Shown: positions 1-8,255 of the stretch, one piece after another
Numbering within the stretch: the stretch's first letter is position 1
How the letters are laid out: each line of letters begins with the position of its first letter
Source of the DNA: Parasedimentitalea psychrophila
Lineage (GTDB): Bacteria; Pseudomonadota; Alphaproteobacteria; Rhodobacterales; Rhodobacteraceae
Reading direction: 5' to 3'
DNA: 64,000 nucleotides
NCBI RefSeq assembly: GCF_030285785.1
Contig: NZ_CP127247.1
Coordinates: 3,929,501 to 3,993,500, forward strand
Notes under the pieces: generated by a model
What the model saw: the letters and a program-made list of their open reading frames with translations, nothing else
Databases searched by the model: none
Told to the model about the DNA's origin: nothing
Translations under genes and position numbers: made by a program

Positions 1-502
1 CGCCGCCGCCAAAGTTGCCGCCGCCGCCTTGCGATCCGCCGCCTTGCGAGCCGCTGTCATACGAACTGCCACCGCCGCCGCCGCCATAGTTGCCACCGCC
101 GCCACCACCACCGTAGTTGCCGCCGCCTCCACCTTGATCGCCGCCTTCACCGCGACCATCCAACATGGTCAGCGTTGAGCCAAAGCCCTGCAGCACGACC
201 TCGGTTGAATAGCGGTCAGCACCGGATTGGTCCTGCCATTTGCGCGTTTGCAGCGCACCTTCGATGTAGACCTTGGAGCCTTTGCGCAGATATTGCTCGG
301 CGACCCGAACCAGACCTTCGCTGAAGATGGCGACCGAGTGCCATTCGGTTTTTTCGCGCCGCTCTCCGGTGCTGCGGTCTTTCCAGTTTTCCGAGGTGGC
401 AATGCGCAGGTTGCACACCTTGCCGCCGTTCTGAAAGCTGCGCACCTCGGGGTCGCGGCCCAGGTTGCCGATGAGAATGACTTTGTTGACTGAGCCGGCC
501 AT
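1..502 (-). CDS. ssb: Single-stranded DNA-binding protein, C-terminus cut by window edge
   Basis: SSB coats single-stranded DNA during replication, recombination and repair. The N-terminus ([20 protein letters not shown]) is the classic start of the OB fold, followed by an [11 protein letters not shown] strand and a [13 protein letters not shown] strand, all typical of bacterial SSB. After about residue 115 the protein turns into a Gly/Asn/Tyr/Ser-rich linker, encoded by the GCC-rich first 165 bases. The acidic C-terminal tip that recruits partner proteins lies outside the window, so length cannot be judged. The ATG at 500-502 begins the conserved N-terminus directly. It is transcribed away from the lytic transglycosylase, with about 244 bp between the two start codons. 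Confidence 0.95.
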   Translation of the reverse strand, partial: MAGSVNKVILIGNLGRDPEVRSFQNGGKVCNLRIATSENWKDRSTGERREKTEWHSVAIFSEGLVRVAEQYLRKGSKVYIEGALQTRKWQDQSGADRYSTEVVLQGFGSTLTMLDGRGEGGDQGGGGGNYGGGGGGGNYGGGGGGSSYDSGSQGGGSQGGGGNFGGG

Positions 503-746
503 GGGGCGTGTCCTTATTGCTGTCTATATTTGTGGTGGTGCGAATCTGACGGCACCTCTTGATATGACACCGTACAGTCCGAGCCCGGCTGATAAAAGCA
601 GGCATCTGTGGATGAAATGGGTGTTTGTTCACTGGCGCCTGTTGGTCATGATCCTGACACCGGCAAGGTTCTGCTGGTATGCTTTCATTTTAAGTCAGAG
701 TCTATATATTGCGCCGAGGTTAGGGGACAGGGCAGGGTAATTTGAT

Positions 747-1331
747 ATGCGCAAGCTGGCTATTGGCATGGTTATTGCAGGTTTATCGGCTGGCCCGGTT
801 GCTGCGGCGGATATTTTTGGCACAAAGAGCCAGCGGAGCCTGTTTGCATCGCATACCCGCGTTCTGGATGGTCGGGCGGCGGGACAGTACAATAACTCGG
901 TCCGTTTAAAGCCACCCAGTATCTATACGCCCAGTAAATGGGGCCACTTACCCTATAGCGGTAACTATCGGGGGGAATACCTTGATATGGCTCGCTCTGC
1001 CGCGCGACAGCACGGGGTACCCGAAGATCTGTTTCTGCGATTGGTGCAGCAGGAAAGCAACTGGAACCCCAATGCAAAGTCTCACAAGGGCGCGTTGGGG
1101 CTTGCGCAGCTGATGCCCGCCACTGCCCGGTCTTTGGGCGTTGACCCTCAAAAACCCCAGCAAAACCTAGAAGGTGGCGCCCGGTATCTGGCCAGGCAAT
1201 ACCGCAAATTCGGCACCTGGAAACTGGCTCTGGCGGCCTATAACGCAGGACCACAAGCGGTTGAAAAGCATGGCGGAATCCCGCCGTACCGAGAGACCCA
1301 AAACTACGTGAAAAAAATCTGGGGCAGCTGA
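747..1331 (+). CDS. Lytic transglycosylase, SLT domain
   Basis: A 194-residue periplasmic enzyme predicted to cleave the MurNAc-GlcNAc bond of peptidoglycan. The first 21 residues form a Sec signal peptide ([20 protein letters not shown]). The catalytic SLT domain runs from about residue 75: [13 protein letters not shown] carries the catalytic Glu, then [18 protein letters not shown] and [16 protein letters not shown], which are the canonical Slt70/MltC-type motifs. It is a single-domain enzyme without a LysM or SPOR cell-wall anchor. It is followed by the TTAA array and a small membrane protein. SLT enzymes of this size serve turnover or local opening of the wall; the specific role is not visible here. 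Confidence 0.9.
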   Translation: MRKLAIGMVIAGLSAGPVAAADIFGTKSQRSLFASHTRVLDGRAAGQYNNSVRLKPPSIYTPSKWGHLPYSGNYRGEYLDMARSAARQHGVPEDLFLRLVQQESNWNPNAKSHKGALGLAQLMPATARSLGVDPQKPQQNLEGGARYLARQYRKFGTWKLALAAYNAGPQAVEKHGGIPPYRETQNYVKKIWGS

Positions 1332-1353
1332 TTTACAGCCTGTTTCCCGCGTC

Positions 1354-1445
1354 GGCGTTAACGCGACCTTAAGGCTGGCTTAATGCCGCGTTAACGCCCT
1401 TCTCGGGGCATTAATTTGCCTTAATCTTGGTTAATTTTGACTTAA
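1354..1445. promoter_or_regulatory. Phased TTAA array, candidate multi-site CtrA operator
   Basis: Eight TTAA motifs start at 1358, 1369, 1380, 1391, 1411, 1421, 1431 and 1442, so neighbours are 11, 11, 11, 20, 10, 10 and 11 bp apart. Four adjacent pairs (1358/1369, 1369/1380, 1380/1391, 1431/1442) fit TTAA-N7-TTAA, the alphaproteobacterial CtrA site. The outer motifs of the first block also form a 12-bp inverted repeat, GGCGTTAACGCG (1354-1365) and CGCGTTAACGCC (1387-1398). The array ends 5 bp before the ribosome binding site of the gene at 1463. Binding by CtrA is inferred, not shown. Confidence 0.6.
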
Positions 1446-1462
1446 GTTTTGGAGGACATGTC

Positions 1463-1837
1463 TTGATTGCCAAGAGCTTTAACCAACGTCTTGATCGTAT
1501 GCAGTGGCACCCCACTGCGGTGCCGACCCGTGAAATCGTAGATGGAATTCTGGGGCAACGTCCCGCTGTCGATCTGCGCGGTGTTGGATTGACCCTGCTT
1601 GGCGCGATCTTGGGCATTCTGATTGGTGTTGGTCTCAAGGGCATGGTGATGCCGGGAACATTGTGGGGGCCCAGCAGTGGTCTGCTTGGAGTTCTGGTTG
1701 GAACGATGTGCATTGCCGGCTTTGTATTGTCCCTGCCGATGGCAGCTTTGGGGGCGGTCTGGCATCAGCGCAGACCTTGGCTTCTGCCCGTGTCGGCGAT
1801 GAACCTGCTGATGATCGTGGTGATCTTGTTAAGCTGA
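1463..1837 (+). CDS. Small membrane protein of unknown function
   Basis: I do not recognise this family. The favoured start is a TTG at 1463 because GGAGG at 1451-1455 lies 7 bp upstream; an in-frame TTG at 1427 lies inside the TTAA array. The 124-residue product has a short soluble N-terminus (about 35 residues including RLDRMQWHPTAVPTREIVDG), then three hydrophobic stretches: VGLTLLGAILGILIGVGLKG, LLGVLVGTMCIAGFVLSLP and WLLPVSAMNLLMIVVILLS. It is probably an inner-membrane protein with three spans. The array directly upstream suggests CtrA-linked, cell-cycle or motility-type control. Confidence 0.75.
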   Translation: MIAKSFNQRLDRMQWHPTAVPTREIVDGILGQRPAVDLRGVGLTLLGAILGILIGVGLKGMVMPGTLWGPSSGLLGVLVGTMCIAGFVLSLPMAALGAVWHQRRPWLLPVSAMNLLMIVVILLS

Positions 1838-2040
1838 TTCAAACAGCGCCAAAGGGCCTGTTTCAGGCGCTTGCAGGCCATGGCAACCCTTGTGAGGGAT
1901 GAATGCAAAACGACATATAATCAATGCATTGTCTGCCATATGAGAGGCTGTCGCCGCCGAACCGTCAGTTCATCACGCGATCTTGGCACGCTGTTGTTGA
2001 TGGACCGAACCCGGTCAGGTCGAGCTGGAATTTGGCAGTC

Positions 2041-2068
2041 CGTAAACTCACCGAGGCATGCGTTTACG
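2041..2068. promoter_or_regulatory. Inverted repeat upstream of the TPR-sulfotransferase gene
   Basis: CGTAAAC (2041-2047) and GTTTACG (2062-2068) form a perfect 7-bp inverted repeat with a 14-bp spacer, about 57 bp before the chosen start codon. This is a plausible operator or promoter-proximal site. No cognate regulator is evident nearby. Confidence 0.3.
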
Positions 2069-2125
2069 TCGTATTCATTTTGGTTCGCTAATGTGAGTGA
2101 TCTTTTCGACCTTGTGGGACAACAC

Positions 2126-3580
2126 ATGTCAAATTCAGCTCAACTCGACATTTCGGACCGTGACATGGCCGCACAGTCCAGCCGCCAGATTCTAAAGACC
2201 GCTGATCATCTCATGGAGAGACGTCAGTACAGAATGGCCCTGGCTGGACTACTACCGCTGATGCAAGAGAGCAGCCTTGATGTCGCTGTACTGGACAGAA
2301 CAGCCAGCTGTTACTTTCAGTTAGGTGATTGTCAAGCAGCCATTTCCCTGGTTGAGGTCCTAATCCAACTCAGGCCAGACCTGACGGCTGGGTGGGGGAA
2401 ATTGGCTGCTATGAAGCACTCGCTTGGTGATAAACAGGGTGCAATTGAAGGATACCGTAAGGTATTGAAGGAAGATAAAAATTCTGTTTTTGCATTGGCT
2501 GCTTTGAATCGTTTAGACCCTTTTAGGCGCGATGGTCAAAAAGCATCTAGATTGCGAAAGCTATCAAAGTCACCAAAGTCACCAAAGTTGTCAAACGCAG
2601 AACGCTCCGCAGTTTTTAGTGCACTTGGGCAAATCGAACACGCCTCCAACCGCCCGAACTCTGCGTTTCGGTTCTTTGCCAAGGCTAAGGCCGCCCAAAA
2701 AGCGGACTATTCTCCTGAAGTGATGGAGCAACTGGTAGACGGTCAGATTGAGAAATTCAGGAAAAACACCACGACAGAGTGTCATCGCGATGGCCCGCGT
2801 ATCGTGTTTGTCATGGGGATGCCAAGATCCGGAACGACCTTAGTCGAGACTATTCTCGCTCGACACTCAATAGTCGGGACTGCCGGCGAAAGCACCGCTT
2901 TGTCGAAAACGCTTCAAGTTGTTCGCCAGCACATAAAGGACACCCAGCGAGGGGCAGATGTCTGGGATTGGTTTGGTCAGTTGTCCGAGCAGGAGATCGC
3001 CATATTTCGGCAGAGTTATTATGGGTTTCTTTCGCAGGGCACGACCGTATCCAATGATGTCATTGTCGACAAAATGCCGGGTAATTCCCTGCACCTGGGT
3101 TTAGCGCATATGCTGCTGCCAAATGCCAAGTTTATATTTATGTCGCGGCATCCATTGGATGTCGGCCTGTCGAATTTTTCGACCATCTTTGGCACCGGAA
3201 ATCAGTTTTCCAGCCGACTTGATTGGATTGGCCAGACGACACGTTCGGTGTATCGATCAATTGAAGACTACAAACAAAAATTGCCCGATCAGCTCCGCAT
3301 CCAATCTTATCAAGGGCTGGTGACCAATCCAGAAATCCAGATCAGGGCTCTGTTAGACCATGCCGGGCTGTCCTGGGAACCGGACTGTCTGTCACCACAG
3401 GACGCAGAAGGGGCGATCCGGACGGCATCGGTGGAGCAGGCGCGTGAAAAAATCAACACCCGGGCATTAGGAAAGTGGCAACCTTATGAGCAACAGCTTC
3501 AGCCCTTGGTCGATGCATTGGGTGGGCCGGAATGGATCCAAGCCTGGCAGACCCAGGATAAGATGTCTGCCAGCTGTTGA
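2126..3580 (+). CDS. TPR-repeat sulfotransferase family protein
   Basis: A 484-residue protein with an N-terminal helical repeat region and a C-terminal sulfotransferase domain. Residues about 20-150 look like TPR helices (TASCYFQLGDCQAAISLVEVL, then SLGDKQGAIEGYRKVLKEDK). The sulfotransferase begins with VFVMGMPRSGTTLVETIL, the 5'-phosphosulfate-binding loop for PAPS, and later has FIFMSRHPLDVGLSNFS, the 3'-phosphate-binding region. It probably transfers sulfate from PAPS to an unknown acceptor, perhaps a glycan or protein. The frame stays open upstream to 1871, but that part is cysteine-rich and unlike the family, so ATG 2126 is preferred. Base composition is more AT-rich than its neighbours, hinting at transfer. 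A short SPKSPK repeat links TPR and catalytic parts. Confidence 0.85.
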   Translation: MSNSAQLDISDRDMAAQSSRQILKTADHLMERRQYRMALAGLLPLMQESSLDVAVLDRTASCYFQLGDCQAAISLVEVLIQLRPDLTAGWGKLAAMKHSLGDKQGAIEGYRKVLKEDKNSVFALAALNRLDPFRRDGQKASRLRKLSKSPKSPKLSNAERSAVFSALGQIEHASNRPNSAFRFFAKAKAAQKADYSPEVMEQLVDGQIEKFRKNTTTECHRDGPRIVFVMGMPRSGTTLVETILARHSIVGTAGESTALSKTLQVVRQHIKDTQRGADVWDWFGQLSEQEIAIFRQSYYGFLSQGTTVSNDVIVDKMPGNSLHLGLAHMLLPNAKFIFMSRHPLDVGLSNFSTIFGTGNQFSSRLDWIGQTTRSVYRSIEDYKQKLPDQLRIQSYQGLVTNPEIQIRALLDHAGLSWEPDCLSPQDAEGAIRTASVEQAREKINTRALGKWQPYEQQLQPLVDALGGPEWIQAWQTQDKMSASC

Positions 3581-3594
3581 CCCTATAGGCGCGG

Positions 3595-5682
3595 CTATTC
3601 AGCGGCGATTTTAATTACCGGCTCCATTTTGGCAAGAATATCATCCGCCAGATGGCACTTGATCTGATGTCCCGCTGCCAGTTGCTTTACCGTCGGCACC
3701 TCGCGGTCGCACAATCCATCGGGGACCTCGCCCTTCCATCGGCAGCGGGTTTGGAATGGGCAGCCGGAGGGAGGGTTCATCGCCGATGGAATATCACCTT
3801 CCAGCACAATATGCGTCTTCTCGATTGAGGTATCAGCAATGGGCACCGCCGACAGCAAGGCTTCTGTATAGGGATGGTATGGCGGCGAGAAGACTTGATC
3901 GGTATCGCCGATCTCCACCACATGGCCAAGATACATCACCATAACCCGGTCCGACAGGTAGCGCACAATCGACAAATCATGGCTGATGAACAGCAGCGTG
4001 GTTTTCTCGTTGCGCTGGATTTCCATCAAAAGATCCGTCACGGCCGCCTGAACTGAGACATCCAGCGCCGACACCGGCTCATCCGCCACCACGATACGCG
4101 CGCCGCCGGCAAAGGCGCGGGCGATCCCCACCCGTTGTTTCTGCCCCCCCGACAGTTGCCGGGGCATCCGCTCGGCAAAGGCCCTCGGCAACTTTACCAG
4201 ATCCAGCAATTCCAGCATCCGCTTTTTGCGGTCCCTCTCGGATTTGCCGACCCGAAATATTTCCAGCGCCCGGATAATTTGCCGCCCCACCGTCATCGAG
4301 GGATTGAGCGTGTCAAATGGGTTTTGAAACACCATCTGAATGTCCGCCACGGTGTCGGTGTCGCGCTGCTCGATTGGCACCTGCTCGATATTGATGCCAT
4401 CCAGCAGGATTTCCCCCTCGGTGGCGGTCTCCAGTCCCATCAGCACCTTGGCAAAGGTGGATTTACCACAGCCCGATTCCCCGACAATGGCCAGTGTTTC
4501 AGATTCACGGGCCTCGAAACTCAGCGTCTCATTGGCCTTGACCACCTTTGTCTCACCGCCAGCAAACAGGGCATTGGCCGCGACCTCATAGTATTTCTTC
4601 AGATTGTCGACTTTCAGCACCACATCGCCGATCTTGGCTTTTGCCTTCGGTTCAGCAAGGACAATCGGCGCCGACCAGTCGATCTCGTTGAACTTCAGGC
4701 AGCGGCTTTGATGCCGGTCATTGCCATCAACCGCCGCCATCAAAATATCGCCTGCATCACAGCGGCCTGGCTCGAAATAGTCACAGCGCGGGCCAAAGTT
4801 GCATCCCGGTGGTCTTTCATGCGGCAGCGGAAAGTTTCCCGGTATCGCCACCAGGGGGCGGGCGTTCTTATCTGCGCCGGGCAGCGGGATCGAGCGAAAC
4901 AGGGCCTGCGTATAAGGGTGCTGCATGTCGTCGAACACATCTTCAATCGAGCCGCGTTCGGCCGCTTCCCCCGAATACATCACACAGAGCCGGTCACAGG
5001 TCTCCAGTATCAACCCCAGATTATGGCTGATGAACAGCATCGAGGTGCCGTATTTTTTGCCCAAATCCCGGACCAGTTCAACCACTGCGGCTTCGACTGT
5101 TACGTCCAATGCGGTGGTTGGTTCATCCAGGATGAGCAGGGCAGGCTTTGACATCAGCGCCATGGCGATAACAATGCGCTGTTGCTGGCCACCCGACAGC
5201 TGGTGTGGAAATGAATTGAGGATCCGTTCCGGGTCAGGCAGGCGCACATCCGTCACCACCTCCAGCGCCCGCTCATAGGCGTCGTCCTTGCTGACGCCCT
5301 CATGGATCATCGGCACTTCCATCAGCTGCTTGCCGATCTTCATCGCCGGGTTCAGCGAGGCCATAGGCTCTTGATAGATCATTGCAATTTCATTGCCACG
5401 AATATCGCGTAACTCTTCGGCGCTCATCTGCGCCAGATCGCGGCCTTTGAATTTGATAGTGCCGCCAACGACGCGGCCATTTTTGCCCAGATCCTGCATC
5501 ACCCCCAGCGCCACGGTGGATTTGCCGCAGCCACTCTCTCCCACCAGTCCGACGGCTTCGCCAGGCATCACCGAGACTGAAAAATCCATCACAGCCGGAA
5601 TTTCCCGTAGTCGTGTGAAAAACGAGATCGATAGCTTGTCAATCTCCAGGATTGGCCCGTCATACGCTGCCATCTTGCTCAT
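3595..5682 (-). CDS. Peptide-type ABC importer, fused double ATP-binding protein
   Basis: A 695-residue fusion of two OppD/OppF-type ATPases that energise import of a peptide or related solute. The first half has Walker A GLVGESGCGKSTVAL, signature LSGGQQQRI and Walker B ALLILDEPTTALD. The second half repeats these as AIVGESGCGKSTFAK, LSGGQKQRVGIARA and IVVADEPVSALD. Each half ends with the oligopeptide-transporter C-terminal region (PPGCNFGPRCDYF and PPSGCPFQTRCRW), where Cys clusters are typical. ATG 5682 has GGGAG 8 bp upstream. It is the last gene of the binding protein-permease-permease-ATPase operon and is separated from the permease gene by a REP-like element. The second importer in this window uses two separate ATPases. 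Confidence 0.93.
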   Translation of the reverse strand: MSKMAAYDGPILEIDKLSISFFTRLREIPAVMDFSVSVMPGEAVGLVGESGCGKSTVALGVMQDLGKNGRVVGGTIKFKGRDLAQMSAEELRDIRGNEIAMIYQEPMASLNPAMKIGKQLMEVPMIHEGVSKDDAYERALEVVTDVRLPDPERILNSFPHQLSGGQQQRIVIAMALMSKPALLILDEPTTALDVTVEAAVVELVRDLGKKYGTSMLFISHNLGLILETCDRLCVMYSGEAAERGSIEDVFDDMQHPYTQALFRSIPLPGADKNARPLVAIPGNFPLPHERPPGCNFGPRCDYFEPGRCDAGDILMAAVDGNDRHQSRCLKFNEIDWSAPIVLAEPKAKAKIGDVVLKVDNLKKYYEVAANALFAGGETKVVKANETLSFEARESETLAIVGESGCGKSTFAKVLMGLETATEGEILLDGINIEQVPIEQRDTDTVADIQMVFQNPFDTLNPSMTVGRQIIRALEIFRVGKSERDRKKRMLELLDLVKLPRAFAERMPRQLSGGQKQRVGIARAFAGGARIVVADEPVSALDVSVQAAVTDLLMEIQRNEKTTLLFISHDLSIVRYLSDRVMVMYLGHVVEIGDTDQVFSPPYHPYTEALLSAVPIADTSIEKTHIVLEGDIPSAMNPPSGCPFQTRCRWKGEVPDGLCDREVPTVKQLAAGHQIKCHLADDILAKMEPVIKIAAE

Positions 5683-5720
5683 CTGTCATCTCCCTGCTGA
5701 TGCCGGGGACACAGGGTCCC

Positions 5721-5768
5721 TTCATCTGGCTAAAAATATCCCGGGGGTCTGGGGGCAGCGCCCCCAGC
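5721..5768 (+). repeat. REP-like palindromic repeat, copy 1
   Basis: The segment TTCATCTGGCT, then AAAAATATCCCGGGGG, ends in an 8-bp hairpin CTGGGGGC (5749-5756) with loop AGC and GCCCCCAG (5760-5767). A close copy in the same orientation lies at 55505-55548. It sits inside the minus-strand ABC operon, between the permease stop and the ATPase start, so it will be transcribed as a hairpin. Confidence 0.6.
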
Positions 5769-5776
5769 CTGTTGTT

Positions 5777-6991
5777 TCAGTCCTTAAGACTTTCTTCGCG
5801 CAGACCATCAGCCAGCAGGTTTAACCCCAGCACCAGGCTCAGCAGAGCAAGTGCCGGTGGCAGGGCCGGGTGCAGGTAGATCGACAGCAACTTGCGACCA
5901 TCGTTGATGGTGCTGCCCCAGTCCGGGCTTTCCGGGGCCAGCCCCAGTCCAAAGAAGCCCAGGGTGCCCAGCAGGATGATTGTATAACCGATGCGCAGAC
6001 AGAAGTCGACGATCAGGGGCCCGCGTGCATTGGGCAGGATTTCCCACAGCATGATGTACCAGGGGCCCTCGCCACGGGTCTGGGCCGCGGCAACATAGTC
6101 GCGGGTTTTGATGTCCATGGTCAGCCCGCGCACGATGCGAAACACTGTCGGTGAGTTGACAAAAACAACCGAGACAAACACCACCAGCAGCCCTGGGTCG
6201 ATGTCAAAGAAATCGAGCACCCGTGGCAGACCAATGATTTTAAAGTCCGGGGTATTGATCAGATAGCCGCCGTTTGACACCAGTTGCAGATACATCCAGG
6301 TCGCCACCCCCAATACCCCGATCAGCAATGGTGTCCGCAATGCCGGGCGGGTGTGGTAGCGCGAATTCAGCAGCACTGCCAAAAAAATGATCGGAAAGAC
6401 GAACAATACGATGGCCATATAATTTGGCACCCCGGTGGCGACGATTTCCGGTGTCACCAGTAGATAGAACAGCAGGATCACCGGGAAAGCCAGAATGAGG
6501 TTGGCCAGGAAGGACAGGGCGATATCCAGCTTGCCACCGTAATACCCCGCCGGAAGGCCAAGGGTGATGCCAACCATAAAGGCAAAGATCGCCGCCAGCG
6601 GCGCGATTTTGATGACTTCCCAGGCGCCTTTGATCAACCGGCTGAACACATCTCGGGCTAGGTTGTCGCCGCCAAGCAGATACCAGCCATATTCACCCTC
6701 TTCGATGCCGCGTATTGCGGTTCCCGGGACCTTGTTTTTCATGCCCGAGACCTGGGACAACGCATCATGGGTTACAATCATATCCAGGGCGCCATAGACG
6801 CCGGTGAACACCCAGAACATCACCAGACCAAATCCGATCATGCCAATCGGGCTGTCAAACAGTTTGCCATACAGCCCCAACCGGCGTTTGAAGGCGATCG
6901 ACAAGGCATAAAGCAAAACCAGTGAGATCCATACCGGTGACAGTTGCACCAGAATGCGGGTGATAATCTCAAACGTGCTGAGAGGTTCCAT
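5777..6991 (-). CDS. Peptide-type ABC importer permease (DppC/OppC-like)
   Basis: A 404-residue inner-membrane permease. N-terminal hydrophobic spans (WISLVLLYALSIAF; IGFGLVMFWVFTGVYG) are followed by the BPD_transp_1 core. The EAA loop that contacts the ATPase is visible near GEGPWYIMLWEILPNARGPL, and the C-terminus has GFFGLGLAPESPDWG, a hallmark of DppC-type permeases. It is about 100 residues longer than usual OppC proteins because of a central insertion with extra hydrophobic segments (residues about 190-250). The start has GGGAGGA upstream and lies 13 bp after the stop of the partner permease. Confidence 0.92.
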   Translation of the reverse strand: MEPLSTFEIITRILVQLSPVWISLVLLYALSIAFKRRLGLYGKLFDSPIGMIGFGLVMFWVFTGVYGALDMIVTHDALSQVSGMKNKVPGTAIRGIEEGEYGWYLLGGDNLARDVFSRLIKGAWEVIKIAPLAAIFAFMVGITLGLPAGYYGGKLDIALSFLANLILAFPVILLFYLLVTPEIVATGVPNYMAIVLFVFPIIFLAVLLNSRYHTRPALRTPLLIGVLGVATWMYLQLVSNGGYLINTPDFKIIGLPRVLDFFDIDPGLLVVFVSVVFVNSPTVFRIVRGLTMDIKTRDYVAAAQTRGEGPWYIMLWEILPNARGPLIVDFCLRIGYTIILLGTLGFFGLGLAPESPDWGSTINDGRKLLSIYLHPALPPALALLSLVLGLNLLADGLREESLKD

Positions 6992-7004
6992 TGCTCTTCC
7001 TCCC

Positions 7005-8129
7005 TTAAGAAATTCGAATGCGTGGATTGAGATAGACGTAGCCGATATCGGAAATCAGCTGGGTCACCAAAACCACCACCACCGAGACCACAGAGACGGC
7101 CAGCAACAGTTCGATGTCATTGTTGCTGGCGGCCTGCACCAGTGCCCAGCCAAAGCCTTTGTAATTGAACAGAGTTTCCACAATGACCACGCCGTTCAGT
7201 AGCCATGGAAACTGCAGCATGATCACCGTGAAAGGCGCGATCAAGGCATTGCGAAGGGCATGTTTGACAACCACGTTGTAGAAGCTGACGCCTTTCAGGC
7301 GTGCGGTACGGATATACTGCGCCGTCATTACCTCAGTCATCGACGCGCGGGTCATCCGAGAGATATATCCCATACCGTAAAGCGCGATGGTGAGCACCGG
7401 CAGAAAGAAATTTTCCAAGGTTGGGGCCACCGCCACACGAAACCAGAAAGCTTCGGCCCATTCCGGCACAAAGGCCAAAGAATAATCGCTGGGCATTTTT
7501 GCGGTGGCGCTTGTTGCGGTGCCTTTGAACCATTTCAGCCCCACAGTTGACGAGGTGAAAACCGCGATGAAAATCACACCAGAGACATATTCCGGTGTGG
7601 CCGTCGTCAAGATTGACACCGTCGACAGCGAGCGATCGGTCACCGAGCCTTCGCGCATTCCGGCCAGCACCCCGATCAACAGGGCGGTGGGCACCATCAG
7701 GATCAAAACCCAGAACATCAGGGCGCCGGTTAGCCCTAGGCGTTTGCCGACAATGTTAGAGACGTCATCGCGAAAAACCGTCGAATAGCCCCAGTTGCCT
7801 TGCAGGATACCGCAAAATCTGGGGGCCTGGGCGGCCTCTGCTGCGCTGACCGTGCCGAGCACGCAACGGCCGGTGACGCCATCTTCGGAGGTGCGCGTCC
7901 AGCCCGGCATCACCCCCAGCCATTGGCTGTATTTGACAATTGTCGGCTGCGCATAGCCGTTTTTGTCCAGCCAGCTTGCCACCGCCTCGTCCGACATGCG
8001 GAAGTTGCCCTGGGTCTTGGCCAGTTTTTCAAGGTTCGGATAGAGATTGGTCAGAAAAAACACGATGAAGGTCAGGCATAAAGCGGTGACAATCATCATG
8101 CCTGTTCGGCGAAGGATGAACGATCCCAT
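7005..8129 (-). CDS. Peptide-type ABC importer permease (DppB/OppB-like)
   Basis: A 374-residue permease paired with the downstream DppC-like protein. The N-terminal membrane anchor (MIVTALCLTFIVFFLTNLYP) precedes a periplasmic loop with two cysteines (GRCVLGT and PRFCGIL) and the BPD_transp_1 core. The EAA segment reads YIRTARLKGVSFYNVVVKHA, followed by PWLLNGVVIVETLFNYKGFG, both typical of DppB. AGGGG lies just upstream of ATG 8129. It follows the substrate-binding gene after 126 bp containing a GC-rich hairpin. Confidence 0.92.
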   Translation of the reverse strand: MGSFILRRTGMMIVTALCLTFIVFFLTNLYPNLEKLAKTQGNFRMSDEAVASWLDKNGYAQPTIVKYSQWLGVMPGWTRTSEDGVTGRCVLGTVSAAEAAQAPRFCGILQGNWGYSTVFRDDVSNIVGKRLGLTGALMFWVLILMVPTALLIGVLAGMREGSVTDRSLSTVSILTTATPEYVSGVIFIAVFTSSTVGLKWFKGTATSATAKMPSDYSLAFVPEWAEAFWFRVAVAPTLENFFLPVLTIALYGMGYISRMTRASMTEVMTAQYIRTARLKGVSFYNVVVKHALRNALIAPFTVIMLQFPWLLNGVVIVETLFNYKGFGWALVQAASNNDIELLLAVSVVSVVVVLVTQLISDIGYVYLNPRIRIS

Positions 8130-8205
8130 TAGGTCCCCTGTTGGTTGGGCTGCGCTTTGGCCCGTCTGCTGCGGGCCTTTTAGTCTAGCGGGTGCCGGGA
8201 AAGAA

Positions 8206-8227
8206 CCGCCCCAGATTTGGGGGGCGG
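8206..8227 (-). terminator. GC hairpin between binding-protein and permease genes
   Basis: CCGCCCC (8206-8212) pairs with GGGGCGG (8221-8227) across an 8-nt loop. Read on the minus strand it is followed by TTCTTT. It most likely acts as a partial terminator or 3' stabiliser that keeps binding-protein mRNA in excess over permease mRNA. Confidence 0.5.
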
Positions 8228-8255
8228 CTCAGATATTTGTAAGCTCGGTTACAGC

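Noticed and set aside
1-165. GCC-rich near-repeats that look like a tandem repeat or CRISPR-like array
   Set aside because: They encode the glycine-rich linker of SSB; there are no constant repeats or unique spacers.
620-650. GTTC-containing segment upstream of ssb considered as an alphaproteobacterial LexA box
   Set aside because: The second half-site does not fit GTTC-N7-GTTC.
4135-5151. Long plus-strand open frame (338 codons) opposite the fused ATPase
   Set aside because: It is antisense to conserved Walker and signature motifs, has a Pro/His/Arg-rich composition typical of shadow frames and no domain.
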